A program made the position numbers and the translations under genes. 64,000 nucleotides of DNA. It comes from Clostridiaceae bacterium. Lineage in GTDB: Bacteria; Bacillota; Clostridia; Tissierellales; Sporanaerobacteraceae. The stretch spans positions 1 to 64,000 of the forward strand of contig JAHXQP010000007.1 in the NCBI GenBank assembly GCA_019391515.1, read 5' to 3'. Positions 7,735 to 16,047 of this stretch are shown here, piece after piece; the first letter of the stretch is position 1, and each line of letters begins with the position of its first letter. The notes under the pieces are model-generated. The model worked only from the letters and a program-made list of their open reading frames with translations. It ran no database searches and was not told the origin of the DNA.

Positions 7735-8556
7735 ATGGCTGAAAAAGAGAAATTAATTATTACTATTGCACCTACAGGTAATGTTCCAACTAAAGAAATG
7801 AATCCAAATACTCCAATAACAACTAATGAAATAGTCGAAGATATTATTAAATGTAGAGAACTTGGGGCGTCTATAGCACATATTCATGTAAGAGATGAAA
7901 ATGGAGAACCTACTTGTGATAGAGATATATATAAAGAAATACTAGATAAATTAGAAGAAAAAAATTGCGATATAATTACACAACTATCTACGGGGGCCAG
8001 AGGAGGAGGCAATACTGTTGAGTGGAGAGGTCAAATGTTAGATTTAAATGCAGAAATGGCTAGTTTGTCTACAGGTTCATCAAATTTTGCTACTAAAGTT
8101 AATGCTAACCCATTTGACCTTATAAAAGAATTAGCAGATAAAATGTATACCAATAATATAAAACCAGAATTAGAAGCTTTTGATTTAGGAATGATTGATA
8201 ATGCAAAAATATTAGTTAAAGAAGGTGTGTTAAAAGAACCATTACATTTTAACTTAGTTATGAATGTGAAGGGATCTGCTAGAGGGACTCCTAAAAATTT
8301 ACTCCATATGATTGAATCTTTACCTAAAGGTTCTACTTTTACTGTATCTGGTATAGGAGCAAGCCAAGTTCCTATGCTTACAATGTCTATGATAATGGGG
8401 GGACATACAAGAACTGGACTGGAAGATACCATATTGTATGATAAAGGGGTTATAGCTACTAATACTATGTTAGTAGAAAGAATATTGGGACTTGCAAAAG
8501 AAATAGGTAGAGAAATAGCAACTCCAGATGAAGCAAGGAGAATACTAGGTCTATAA
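7735..8556 (+). CDS. beta-keto acid cleavage enzyme (BKACE/DUF849; Kce-like)
   Basis: A 273-residue TIM-barrel protein of the BKACE family, whose founding member Kce cleaves 3-keto-5-aminohexanoate with acetyl-CoA in lysine fermentation. Family members yield acetoacetate and a new CoA ester. The zinc-binding pair H49 and H51 is in IAHIHVRDENG, and the TQLSTGARGGG, NLVMNVKG and VSGIGASQVPM loops match the fold. The preceding aminotransferase argues for a substrate made by transamination rather than for canonical lysine fermentation, since none of the kamA, kamD/E, kdd or kal genes is in this window. The SD GGGAGG precedes the ATG. Confidence 0.9.
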   Translation: MAEKEKLIITIAPTGNVPTKEMNPNTPITTNEIVEDIIKCRELGASIAHIHVRDENGEPTCDRDIYKEILDKLEEKNCDIITQLSTGARGGGNTVEWRGQMLDLNAEMASLSTGSSNFATKVNANPFDLIKELADKMYTNNIKPELEAFDLGMIDNAKILVKEGVLKEPLHFNLVMNVKGSARGTPKNLLHMIESLPKGSTFTVSGIGASQVPMLTMSMIMGGHTRTGLEDTILYDKGVIATNTMLVERILGLAKEIGREIATPDEARRILGL

Positions 8557-8560
8557 AATA

Positions 8561-8602
8561 AACAAGGAAAAGCTATACTTTATAGTGTAGCTTTTCCTTG
8601 TT
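8561..8602 (+). terminator. terminator of the symporter-aminotransferase-BKACE operon
   Basis: Long stem AACAAGGAAAAGCTA/TAGCTTTTCCTTGTT, followed by TTA, starting five bases after the stop codon. It closes the three-gene operon. Confidence 0.88.
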
Positions 8603-8662
8603 TTATGAAGGAAATAACTATTGCGTGTAGAATAATTATATACGAAGTTTAGGGGGGATATT

Positions 8663-9013
8663 ATGAAAAAGACAAGGGATTTTGGTGAAGATACTGTTTA
8701 CTTTGTATCCTATGCAAAACTTCCACAGGATATGTCGGCAACATATATTCATAGGGTTGTAGGTGTAGGTTTTTTAATTAATACAAAAACTGGTATAATA
8801 GAAGATGTAATGGTTACTTTACTTTCTGATTTGTGCAAAGAGTTTTTATGCCATTTGATGGTAGGACACAATATTAAAGAAGATGGAATAGATGAAATAG
8901 TAGATAAAGTTGAAAATAGATTTTTTGGTTATTCACAAAAAGCTATAGTAGTAGCTATGAAAGGTGCTTATAGGAGATACTTAGAATGGGAAAAAACTGA
9001 TAGAATTAACTAG
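8663..9013 (+). CDS. DUF3870 domain protein
   Basis: A 116-residue protein matching the DUF3870 family: YFVSYAKLPQDMSATYIHRVVGVGFLI (first 20 residues quoted as YFVSYAKLPQDMSATY), an internal TKTGIIEDVMVTLLSDLCKEF segment and a C-terminal SQKAIVVAMKGAYRRY helix. Such proteins are repeatedly found next to amino-acid or organic-acid catabolic genes in Firmicutes, and this one follows the aminotransferase-BKACE operon, but it has its own leader after the terminator. The SD AGGGGGG precedes the ATG. Function unknown; a regulatory or sensor role is only a guess. Confidence 0.85.
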   Translation: MKKTRDFGEDTVYFVSYAKLPQDMSATYIHRVVGVGFLINTKTGIIEDVMVTLLSDLCKEFLCHLMVGHNIKEDGIDEIVDKVENRFFGYSQKAIVVAMKGAYRRYLEWEKTDRIN

Positions 9014-9037
9014 TATAATATTTAGGGGGAGAATGTT

Positions 9038-9592
9038 ATGGGACGAGAATTAAAACTAGAATCAGACAGACTAATAATAAAAAATTCAACATTTAATGAG
9101 TGCAGATATTTCAATGAATGGGAAGTTAAAGATTACATTAAAGAATTCTTAACAATTGAAGATAGCAGAAATTATGAAGAAATTGTTAGGGAATTTATAT
9201 CTTATGAAAATGATGAAACTAAACTTCAACTTACTATAGTGTGTAAAGAAAAAGTTAAACCTATAGGAAGAGTTTATATTAGTAGAATAGATAATAAATT
9301 AAGATCACTTGATATAACTAGAATATATATTGGAGAAGAAGAATATTTAGGGAAAGGCTATGGAAAAGAATCAATGAAAGTATTAATTAAATTTTGTTTT
9401 GAAGATTTAAAAATGGAAAGAGTAACTCTAGATACCTTTGAAGGAAATAAAAAAGCTTCAGAACTATACAACGGTCTAGGTTTTGTTGATGAAGGAGTAC
9501 TACGTCATGCTACTAAAAAGAATGACAAGTTTTATAATTTAAAGTTGAAATCTATGCTTAAGGAAGAATATGAAAAAACTTCTAAAATCTAA
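9038..9592 (+). CDS. GNAT family N-acetyltransferase
   Basis: A 184-residue RimJ/RimL-type acetyltransferase. Motif A for acetyl-CoA is YLGKGYGKESMKVLIKF (the R/Q-x-x-G-x-G/A variant is GKGYGKE), followed by the motif B region MERVTLDTFEGNKKASELY and GLGFVDEGVLRHA. The substrate cannot be predicted. It lies 24 bases after DUF3870 with its own SD AGGGGGAG, so the two form an operon that ends in the terminator overlapping this gene's stop codon. Confidence 0.9.
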   Translation: MGRELKLESDRLIIKNSTFNECRYFNEWEVKDYIKEFLTIEDSRNYEEIVREFISYENDETKLQLTIVCKEKVKPIGRVYISRIDNKLRSLDITRIYIGEEEYLGKGYGKESMKVLIKFCFEDLKMERVTLDTFEGNKKASELYNGLGFVDEGVLRHATKKNDKFYNLKLKSMLKEEYEKTSKI

Positions 9593-9609
9593 ATTTTAGA
9601 AGTTTTTTC
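9574..9609 (+). terminator. terminator overlapping the stop of the GNAT gene
   Basis: Stem AAAAACTTCTAAAAT/ATTTTAGAAGTTTTT with a four-base loop and T-run; the 5' arm includes the last codons and the stop codon lies at its tip. Confidence 0.88.
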
Positions 9610-9852
9610 TTTAAAAATTCAATAATTTTTCAAATATAAAGTTTTTAAACCAAAGGTGTGATGTTAAATATCCAAGGGGTATGTGTGTATTTTTAGTATA
9701 AAGGGATCAAATAATGCATCAAACGTTTTCCTTGGAAATATTGTACATATAAAATCAATCCTTTCTTATATATAATATTAAATATTGCTTATATATTGTA
9801 TTTAGTTTAAAATAGAGATTAATTGAAAAAGCAAATGAAAGGGGAAATATAT

Positions 9853-10905
9853 ATGCACAAGTTTAAAAAAGCAAATTTCATAGTATTGACTATAATCATA
9901 TTCTCTGTATTATTCTCTGGTTGTGAATTAGAATCAAGTGGAAATTTTCAGGACAATATTGGGGATTTAGTAGTTCATTATATAGACATAGGACAAGGTG
10001 ATAGTATATTTATACAACTTCCAAATGGTGAAACTTCTTTAATAGATGGTGGACCAAAGGCTAATAGTGATATAGTTATAAATTATTTAAGGAAGATGAA
10101 AGTAGAAAAAATAGATTATTTAATTGCAACTCATCCTCACGAAGATCATATTGGAGGACTTCCTGGAGTAGTTAAAAATTTTGAAATAGGGAAAATATAT
10201 ATGCCAGATAAGGTAGCTAACACTGCTATATTTGAAAGTCTATTAAAAGAAATTAAAGATAAAGGTTTAAAAATCAATGTTCCTAGTAGTGGAGAATATT
10301 TAATAGATACCGATGATCTAAAATATCAAGTATTAGCCCCAAATGGAGAAAATTATGAGGATACAAATGATTATTCAATAGTTTCAAAAATAACTTTTAA
10401 AGATAATGCCTTTTTATTTACAGGAGATGCTGAAAAGACTTCTGAAAAAGAAATGATTGAAAAAGGGTATGATTTAACTGCAGATGTTTTAAAAGTTGGT
10501 CATCACGGAAGTAGTACTTCTACTACAGAAGAATTTTTATTGAAAGTAGCTCCACACTATGGAGTAATTAGTTTAGCTAAGGATAATAAATATGGTCATC
10601 CACATAAGGAGACTATAAAGCTATTTAATAAAAAAGGAATAGATATACTTAGAACAGATGAGTTAGGAAATATAATTATAAAATCTAACGGTAAAGATAT
10701 AGAGATACTAAATGGATATAGTAAAGAAAATTCTATAAAAGAAACCGGATATGAAAAAGAAAACTATATAGGAAATAAAAATACTAAAATTTATCATTCG
10801 CCAGACTGTGGCTCACTTCCTAAAGAAGAAAATCAAATAATGTTTAAGTCTAAGGAAGAAGCGGAAAAAGAAGGTTTTAAACCTCATGAAAAATGTATAA
10901 AATAG
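9853..10905 (+). CDS. ComEC/Rec2-like metallo-beta-lactamase-fold lipoprotein
   Basis: A 350-residue exported protein. A type II signal peptide ends in the lipobox LFSGC at about residue 24. The domain is of the ComEC C-terminal (DNA internalisation-related competence) type, with the di-zinc motif HPHEDHIGG from about residue 94, FTGDAEKTSEKEM and KVGHHGSSTST. The last 45 residues (YIGNKNTKIYHSPDCGSLP...HEKC) look like the small Ada-type metal-binding module found on secreted nucleases. The ATG at 9853 follows GAAAGGGG; upstream in-frame starts would only add residues before the signal peptide. It probably hydrolyses a phosphodiester outside the membrane. DUF3006 follows 11 bases on, a common pairing. 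Confidence 0.9.
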   Translation: MHKFKKANFIVLTIIIFSVLFSGCELESSGNFQDNIGDLVVHYIDIGQGDSIFIQLPNGETSLIDGGPKANSDIVINYLRKMKVEKIDYLIATHPHEDHIGGLPGVVKNFEIGKIYMPDKVANTAIFESLLKEIKDKGLKINVPSSGEYLIDTDDLKYQVLAPNGENYEDTNDYSIVSKITFKDNAFLFTGDAEKTSEKEMIEKGYDLTADVLKVGHHGSSTSTTEEFLLKVAPHYGVISLAKDNKYGHPHKETIKLFNKKGIDILRTDELGNIIIKSNGKDIEILNGYSKENSIKETGYEKENYIGNKNTKIYHSPDCGSLPKEENQIMFKSKEEAEKEGFKPHEKCIK

Positions 10906-10916
10906 GAGGGTAATTT

Positions 10917-11126
10917 ATGAAAGGTATTGTGGATAGGATTGAAGGAGATTATGTAGTACTTGAAATAGGAGAAGAAATTAAAAATATCGAAAAGGAAAAA
11001 TTTCCAGAAGAAGTTAGAGAAGGGGATATAGTGGAGTTTAGAGAAAACAAGTATATAATCTTAAGAGAGAAGACAGAAAAAAGGAAAAAAACTATGGAAG
11101 AATTATTTAATAAGCTAAAGGAATAA
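10917..11126 (+). CDS. DUF3006 domain protein
   Basis: A 69-residue protein, MKGIVDRIEGDYVVLEIGEE at its start, typical of DUF3006: a short beta-rich domain with a charged helical tail. These genes usually lie directly after a ComEC-like metallo-hydrolase, as here (11-base gap, SD GGAGGG). The role in that pair is not known. Confidence 0.88.
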   Translation: MKGIVDRIEGDYVVLEIGEEIKNIEKEKFPEEVREGDIVEFRENKYIILREKTEKRKKTMEELFNKLKE

Positions 11127-11152
11127 ATAGAATAATTATTAGTTTTTTAAGC

Positions 11153-11181
11153 TTGACAAAACTCTATTTATTTAATACAAT
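11153..11181 (+). promoter_or_regulatory. sigma-A promoter of the asnA T-box leader
   Basis: TTGACA, 17-base spacer, TACAAT: a near-consensus promoter about 30 bases before the T-box leader starts. Confidence 0.88.
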
Positions 11182-11199
11182 ACTTTAATAAACTAAATA

Positions 11200-11462
11200 C
11201 TTGTAATAACTAGGAAGAGAAGAGTAGGCTATAAAATTTGTTATAGAGAGTTGGTGGTGGTGGAAATCCAATACAAATCTGTAGTTGAAGAACATCTCTG
11301 AGTTTCTAACCGAAATTTTGAAAAAAAGTAGGCTTAGACGGTTCTAACCCGTTAGGAATTAGATAGTATCGAATAATTTTCTGTACTAGTATGAGTGTGC
11401 TATGAATTAAGGTGGTACCGCGGAAGTAACCTTTCGTCCTTTGGATGAAAGGTTTTTGTTTT
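11200..11462 (+). promoter_or_regulatory. T-box riboswitch, asparagine specifier
   Basis: A complete T-box leader. It has Stem I with the GGTGGTGGAAATCC element, a specifier codon AAC (11291-11293, Asn) in GAAGAACATC, the T-box bulge AAGGTGGTACCGCGG (11410-11424), and an intrinsic terminator ACCTTTCGTCC/GGATGAAAGGT followed by T's at about 11428-11462. Uncharged tRNA-Asn should pair with specifier and T-box and let transcription reach asnA. Together with the promoter this accounts for the whole 378-base gap. Confidence 0.93.
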
Positions 11463-11504
11463 TTTGATATATAAATTATATGAGGATTTAAAGGAGGAAA
11501 ATTA

Positions 11505-12482
11505 ATGCAATATTTAGATACAAGAGAAACTCAAGTAGCTATAAAAAGATTAAAAGATTATTTTGAAAAAAACCTTGCTAGAAAGTTAAATCTTACTAGG
11601 GTATCTGCACCGCTATTTGTAAAACCTGAAACAGGATTAAATGATAATTTAAATGGTGTGGAGAAACCTGTATCATTTCTAATGAGAAATTATGATGAAA
11701 AGGTAGAAATAGTTCAATCCCTTGCAAAATGGAAAAGGATAGCATTAAAGTGGTATGATTTTAAAGAAGGGGAAGGTCTTTATACAGATATGGATGCAAT
11801 AAGACCTAATGAAATTTTAGATGAAATCCATTCAATCTATGTAGATCAATGGGACTGGGAAAAGGTAATATCAAAAGATGAAAGAACAGAAAAATACTTA
11901 AAGAATATAGTGGATGATATATATTCTGTATTTAAAGGAACAGAAGATTATGTGAATTCATTCTATCCTTTTTTGTCTACTAAACTACCTGAAAAAATTA
12001 CTTTTATTACTACTCAAGAATTAGAAAATATGTATCCAGATAAAAGTTCTGAAGAAAGAGAGTATTTAATTTGTAAAGAGAAAAAAGCTGTTTTTCTAAT
12101 GAAAATAGGAAAAATATTAAATTCCGGAAAACCTCATGGTGGTAGAGCACCAGATTATGATGATTGGGAACTAAATGGAGATATTTTATTTTGGAATCCA
12201 ACATTAGATGCAGTGTTGGAATTATCTAGCATGGGAATAAGAGTAGATAGGGATTCATTATTAAAACAATTAGAATTGGCTAATTGTGAAGAAAGGTTAA
12301 AGCTTAAATACCATAGTAAACTAGTAAACAACGAACTTCCTTATACAGTTGGAGGAGGAATTGGGCAATCAAGAATCTGTATGTACTTTTTAGAAAAAAA
12401 ACATATAGGAGAAGTACAGGCATCAGTATGGACTGACGATATAATAGATGAGTGTAAGAAAAAAGATATTTTCTTACTTTAG
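11505..12482 (+). CDS. asnA: aspartate--ammonia ligase (AsnA)
   Basis: A 325-residue class II aminoacyl-tRNA-synthetase-like enzyme that makes asparagine from aspartate, ammonia and ATP. Length and motifs fit the AsnA family: VSAPLFVKPETGLNDNLNG, LAKWKRIALKWYDF, the HSIYVDQWDWEKV block, KPHGGRAPDYDDW and the C-terminal GGGIGQSRICMYFL, which is the class II motif 3 region. The upstream Asn-specific T-box provides strong independent support. The SD AAAGGAGG precedes the ATG. Confidence 0.97.
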   Translation: MQYLDTRETQVAIKRLKDYFEKNLARKLNLTRVSAPLFVKPETGLNDNLNGVEKPVSFLMRNYDEKVEIVQSLAKWKRIALKWYDFKEGEGLYTDMDAIRPNEILDEIHSIYVDQWDWEKVISKDERTEKYLKNIVDDIYSVFKGTEDYVNSFYPFLSTKLPEKITFITTQELENMYPDKSSEEREYLICKEKKAVFLMKIGKILNSGKPHGGRAPDYDDWELNGDILFWNPTLDAVLELSSMGIRVDRDSLLKQLELANCEERLKLKYHSKLVNNELPYTVGGGIGQSRICMYFLEKKHIGEVQASVWTDDIIDECKKKDIFLL

Positions 12483-12529
12483 TAAAAATATTTTAAACAA
12501 CGATTTATAGGACTTTAAGGAGTGATTAT

Positions 12530-12970
12530 TTGAGGGATAAGATCAATGTTTTTTATGTAATATTAGGAATTGGAATAGGCATTATTTTAACTAGTCTTAT
12601 ATTTACATTAAATCCTAAAATTAAATATATTGATTATAGTGATGATGAGATAATAAAAAAAGCAAAAGAGTTAGGAATGGTGTCAGTTAAAGAAAAAATA
12701 GAATTAAATGAAGAAAAGGATAAAAAAGAAGAAAAGGATAAAAAAGAAGAGGCTAAGAAAGAAATAATTTTATTTCGTGTTGAAAATGATGATACGTTAA
12801 CTTCTGTTGCGGACAGATTATTTAAAAAAGGATTAATAGCAAATAAAGAAGATTTTATACAATTTGCAAAGTATAAAGAGGCTGATAAAAAGCTAAGAAC
12901 TGGTGACTATAAGTTAGAAAAAAAATTAAGCTATAATGAAATAATAAAAATACTCATCAAATCGGAATAG
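12530..12970 (+). CDS. membrane-anchored MltG/YceG-like protein
   Basis: A 146-residue protein with one N-terminal transmembrane helix (about residues 8-28), a highly charged linker with repeated EKDKKEE units, and a C-terminal segment VENDDTLTSVADRLFKKGLI followed by ADKKLRTGDYKLEKKLSYNEIIKILI. That segment resembles the LysM-like N-terminal module of endolytic transglycosylase MltG (YceG). The catalytic domain of MltG is absent, so this is a short relative of unknown activity. The TTG start at 12530 follows GGAGTGAT. Confidence 0.8.
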   Translation: MRDKINVFYVILGIGIGIILTSLIFTLNPKIKYIDYSDDEIIKKAKELGMVSVKEKIELNEEKDKKEEKDKKEEAKKEIILFRVENDDTLTSVADRLFKKGLIANKEDFIQFAKYKEADKKLRTGDYKLEKKLSYNEIIKILIKSE

Positions 12971-12998
12971 GAATACCAAATGGTATCCCTATTCTTTA
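12968..12998. terminator. bidirectional terminator shared by two convergent genes
   Basis: Perfect stem GAATAGGAATACCA/TGGTATCCCTATTC with a two-base loop, immediately after the MltG-like gene. On the minus strand the same stem holds the stop codon of the convergent 54-residue membrane protein. Confidence 0.8.
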
Positions 12999-13153
12999 TC
13001 TCCTAATATGAAACCAAAACCTCCAAATAAAAAGAAGAAAATAAATATTATAAATATGAAATTAAATCCTCCAAAAAAGCTACCGTGACTTTTATTAGTA
13101 TCTTCTCTAGATTCTTCAATCATGTCAATATTTTGAATAGATCTTCTGTCCAT
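12989..13153 (-). CDS. 54-residue single-helix membrane protein
   Basis: A small minus-strand gene with a strong SD (GGAGGTG, eight bases before ATG). The protein starts MDRRSIQNIDMIEESREDTN, then has a glycine-rich FFGGFNFIFIIFIFFFLFGG hydrophobic core and ends ILGDKE. One transmembrane helix of about 20 residues is predicted. It ends inside the shared bidirectional terminator. No family is recognised. Confidence 0.7.
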   Translation of the reverse strand: MDRRSIQNIDMIEESREDTNKSHGSFFGGFNFIFIIFIFFFLFGGFGFILGDKE

Positions 13154-13340
13154 AAGTACACCTCCAATTATTCATTTACAAATTATTTATATAAAAAACA
13201 AAAAAAGAGTATATTTTTTACCATTAATAAAAATTATGTAGTATAATAATATGTACCTTAATTACAGGGTGCTTATTTTATTGTTTTGAAGGTTTAAACC
13301 TCCAGTTCTTTGGTAATAATTGCTAGGGGAGGGATGTTTT

Positions 13341-14075
13341 ATGGCTACAGCAACGGTAAATTTATGGCAAATGTATAAAGGATTAAAATACAATTTTTTA
13401 TTTAATAATGACATAAATTGTATACATATCCTCCTTAACTTGTATGATTTAGAAGAAGATATAACCAATATCTGCCCTAAGTACATGTGTATAAAAAATG
13501 TCAAGAAACGTGTTAAAAATTTATTGAGATATAGAGAAGATAAAGAATTGGTCGCCAATAAGATTAGTTATTTAATACATGAAGATGTGGATAGGCTAGA
13601 ACTTTGTATTTATTTAGAAGGATATAAGTATGGTTATTATAATAATAAATGGGTAAATATCCTAGAAGAGAAGACTCTTGAATACTATAGTATAGATGAG
13701 ATATTTGAAAGAAGACTATTATTTCATTATGATTTTTCATACGATAATATAGATATCCTAAAAAAAGAATTTGAACTAGAAATAGAAGATTTAGAAAGAA
13801 AAAATAAATATATAGAAAACTTGGTAATTTCATTTTGTGATGAAGTTATAAAAGAGAAAATAAATAATTTAAATAAATACATAGATAGACAATTGAAGAT
13901 GGATTTTAGTTCAAGTTCTACTATTAAAGAAGAAGGAATTAGATTTTCTAAAGAAGATTTAGATAAAATTTATAGGGCTATAGTTAAAGATTTATTCAAG
14001 AGTATCTTCAAAATATATAAAGATGCAAGTTGGTTTGGAGTAAATGATAAAGTTATAAAACGATATTCTATATAG
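13341..14075 (+). CDS. hypothetical protein, unrecognised
   Basis: A 244-residue, soluble, tyrosine- and lysine-rich protein beginning MATATVNLWQMYKGLKYNFL. It is mostly helical, with a charged coiled-coil-prone segment at about residues 140-190 and two CxxC-free cysteines. No signal peptide, membrane span or catalytic motif is visible and I do not recognise the family. The ATG at 13341 is chosen because AGGGGAGGG lies seven bases upstream. It is transcribed apart from its neighbours. Confidence 0.75.
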   Translation: MATATVNLWQMYKGLKYNFLFNNDINCIHILLNLYDLEEDITNICPKYMCIKNVKKRVKNLLRYREDKELVANKISYLIHEDVDRLELCIYLEGYKYGYYNNKWVNILEEKTLEYYSIDEIFERRLLFHYDFSYDNIDILKKEFELEIEDLERKNKYIENLVISFCDEVIKEKINNLNKYIDRQLKMDFSSSSTIKEEGIRFSKEDLDKIYRAIVKDLFKSIFKIYKDASWFGVNDKVIKRYSI

Positions 14076-14131
14076 TAAGCATTTTTTAAATTATGTAGAA
14101 TAGATTTTATTATTACGAGGGGGGATTTTTA

Positions 14132-14770
14132 ATGTATGTAAAAAATCATATGTTACCAAAGAATAAACTAACAGTAGTTTATATTGATGAAAGCATAGGA
14201 AGTGCATTAGAAAAGATAAATAAAGGAGATTTTCTATCCTTACCTGTATTTAATGGAGATGAATTTAAAGGAATTTTAATGAAAGAGGCAATATTTAGGC
14301 ACTATTTTGAAACTGATTCTATAAATAAATCTGACTTTTTAGATGAGGTAAAAGTAAAAGATTTATATAATGATGTATATAAATCTATACTAGAAACAGA
14401 AATAATAGAAAGTGCTTCATATTTATTAAAGGAAGTCAGAACACCATTTTTACCAGTGTTTGATGTAAAAGGAAATTTTACTGGTATTTTGACTCATACA
14501 TCTATTTTTAATGCTTTTTCTGAAATATTTGGTTTAGGGAAAGGGACTAGAATATTAGTAAATCTATTTGATATACCTGGTCAGCTTGCTAAATTGACAG
14601 GAATAATAAGGAAAGAAAATGTCAATATAATTAATATAGCTGTGATGGATGCGAAGGTATTGGATGTTTATAAAGTCGTTATTAGGGTTGATACCGAAGA
14701 TGTAAATGATTTAATTAATAAAATTGATAAGGCAGGATTTAAAGTAGCTAGTGTAACTAAACAAATATAA
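14132..14770 (+). CDS. CBS-ACT regulatory protein
   Basis: A 212-residue protein with two CBS motifs (about residues 1-60 and 72-128) followed by an ACT domain (about 138-210). Visible are the CBS signatures DFLSLPVFNGDEFKGIL and TPFLPVFDVKGNFTGIL and the ACT signature VNLFDIPGQLAKLTGII. CBS pairs bind adenine nucleotides and ACT domains bind amino acids, so it probably senses both; no output domain is present. The SD is AGGGGGG. A 15-bp hairpin downstream both ends this transcript and covers the SD of the next gene. Confidence 0.9.
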   Translation: MYVKNHMLPKNKLTVVYIDESIGSALEKINKGDFLSLPVFNGDEFKGILMKEAIFRHYFETDSINKSDFLDEVKVKDLYNDVYKSILETEIIESASYLLKEVRTPFLPVFDVKGNFTGILTHTSIFNAFSEIFGLGKGTRILVNLFDIPGQLAKLTGIIRKENVNIINIAVMDAKVLDVYKVVIRVDTEDVNDLINKIDKAGFKVASVTKQI

Positions 14771-14803
14771 AGCTTCTAATGTATAAAAAAATGTAAATTG
14801 GGA

Positions 14804-14839
14804 AAAATATCCCTCTAGATAGTACTGGAGGGATATTTT
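14804..14839 (+). promoter_or_regulatory. SD-sequestering hairpin/terminator ahead of the BofC-like gene
   Basis: A 12-bp perfect stem (14804-14815 with 14828-14839: AAAATATCCCTC/GAGGGATATTTT), extendable to 15 bp through one G-U pair. The 3' arm contains the GGAGGG SD and the stem ends on the base before the ATG at 14840. It may be an attenuator or a translation switch as well as the terminator of the CBS-ACT gene. Confidence 0.8.
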
Positions 14840-15424
14840 ATGAAAAAATTTAGTATGTTTCTTATATCTGTACTTTGTTTAACAATTTTTTTATTAAGTT
14901 TTGTATATGGATATTATTTCACTAATAGGAAGATAAGCAATAAACCAAATAATACTAAAAATATTTCTAAATCTAAAACAAATGATTTAGAAATAGTAAA
15001 GGAGGATAATGTAATTTCTCCTAATACTTTTGTTGAAAAAGAAATTAATTATTCGGAATGTGGCCATGTTGTTACAGATACATTTAAGGCTGATGATGAA
15101 ATAATAAATAAAACTGAAAAAGACTTTAGAAATTATATTAAAGAAAACTATCCTAATATAAAAATTATTGCATTTTCTACTCAAAAAATTGTTTTACGAG
15201 AAGAAAGAAATCATCTTTGTCCAAATCATTATGTAGTAGGGGAATCTGAAGGGAAAATAGCTATATTTAAGATTAATGATAGTGGAGAGAAGGTTTTAGA
15301 TAAAATTTTTAATGATTATCCATTATCTTTGCTTAAAGAGGTGGACCAGCAAAAGCTAAAAGATGGAATAGTTGTAGATAACGAAGAAGAACTTTCAGAT
15401 GTATTAGAGAATTTTATTAGTTAA
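14840..15424 (+). CDS. BofC C-terminal-domain-like membrane-anchored protein
   Basis: A 194-residue protein with an N-terminal transmembrane helix or uncleaved signal (about residues 5-25), a polar linker, then a domain with CPNHYVVGESEGKIAIFKI and LSLLKEVDQQKLKDGIVVDN. These match the C-terminal domain of BofC, which in Bacillus restrains the SpoIVB protease during sporulation. It is not certain that it performs that job here. The ATG at 14840 directly follows a hairpin that holds the SD, so translation is probably inhibited when the hairpin forms. Confidence 0.82.
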   Translation: MKKFSMFLISVLCLTIFLLSFVYGYYFTNRKISNKPNNTKNISKSKTNDLEIVKEDNVISPNTFVEKEINYSECGHVVTDTFKADDEIINKTEKDFRNYIKENYPNIKIIAFSTQKIVLREERNHLCPNHYVVGESEGKIAIFKINDSGEKVLDKIFNDYPLSLLKEVDQQKLKDGIVVDNEEELSDVLENFIS

Positions 15425-15436
15425 ATATTAGTGATT

Positions 15437-15461
15437 AAGAGGGAGAAAACCCTCTTTTTAT
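15437..15461 (+). terminator. terminator after the BofC-like gene
   Basis: Stem AAGAGGG/CCCTCTT with a short loop and a run of five T. Confidence 0.8.
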
Positions 15462-15540
15462 TCTGCCTTTTGAAAGTTTATTTAGTATTTTTAAGTAAAT
15501 ATGTTAAAATAAATAGGAGAACTTTTGAAAGGGGATAATT

Positions 15541-16035
15541 ATGATTATATTAGGAATAGATCCAGGCATAGCTATTGTAGGATACGGAGTAATAGAATGT
15601 AAGGGGAATAAATTTAAAGCTTTAGACTATGGAACTATAACTACTGAGGCAAATATTCCTTTTACGGAAAGAATAAGAATAATATATGATGATATGACAA
15701 CTTTAATAGATAAATATAATCCTACCGATTTAGCAATAGAAGAATTGTTTTTTAATAAAAATGTTAAAACAGCTATAAAGGTTGGACAAGCTAGAGGAGT
15801 AGAGATACTTGCTGCAGTTCATAAGGGATTAAATATATATGAATATACACCTTTACAAGTAAAACAAGGTGTGGTAGGGTATGGTAGAGCAGAAAAAAGA
15901 CAGGTTCAAGAGATGGTAAAGATGCTTTTAAATTTAAAAAAAATACCTAAACCAGATGATGCTGCAGATGCATTAGCATTGGCATTATGCCATGGAAGTT
16001 CCTTGAAATTTAAAGAAATGTTCAGAATGAAATAA
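15541..16035 (+). CDS. ruvC: Holliday junction resolvase RuvC
   Basis: A 164-residue RNase H-fold endonuclease. Catalytic acidic residues are in ILGIDPGIAIVGYG near the N-terminus, AIEELFFNKN (about residues 64-73) and PDDAADALALALCH near the C-terminus, all conserved. It cleaves Holliday junctions moved by RuvAB, whose genes follow 12 and 30 bases downstream. The SD GAAAGGGG precedes the ATG. Confidence 0.98.
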   Translation: MIILGIDPGIAIVGYGVIECKGNKFKALDYGTITTEANIPFTERIRIIYDDMTTLIDKYNPTDLAIEELFFNKNVKTAIKVGQARGVEILAAVHKGLNIYEYTPLQVKQGVVGYGRAEKRQVQEMVKMLLNLKKIPKPDDAADALALALCHGSSLKFKEMFRMK

Positions 16036-16047
16036 TGGGGTGTTTTA

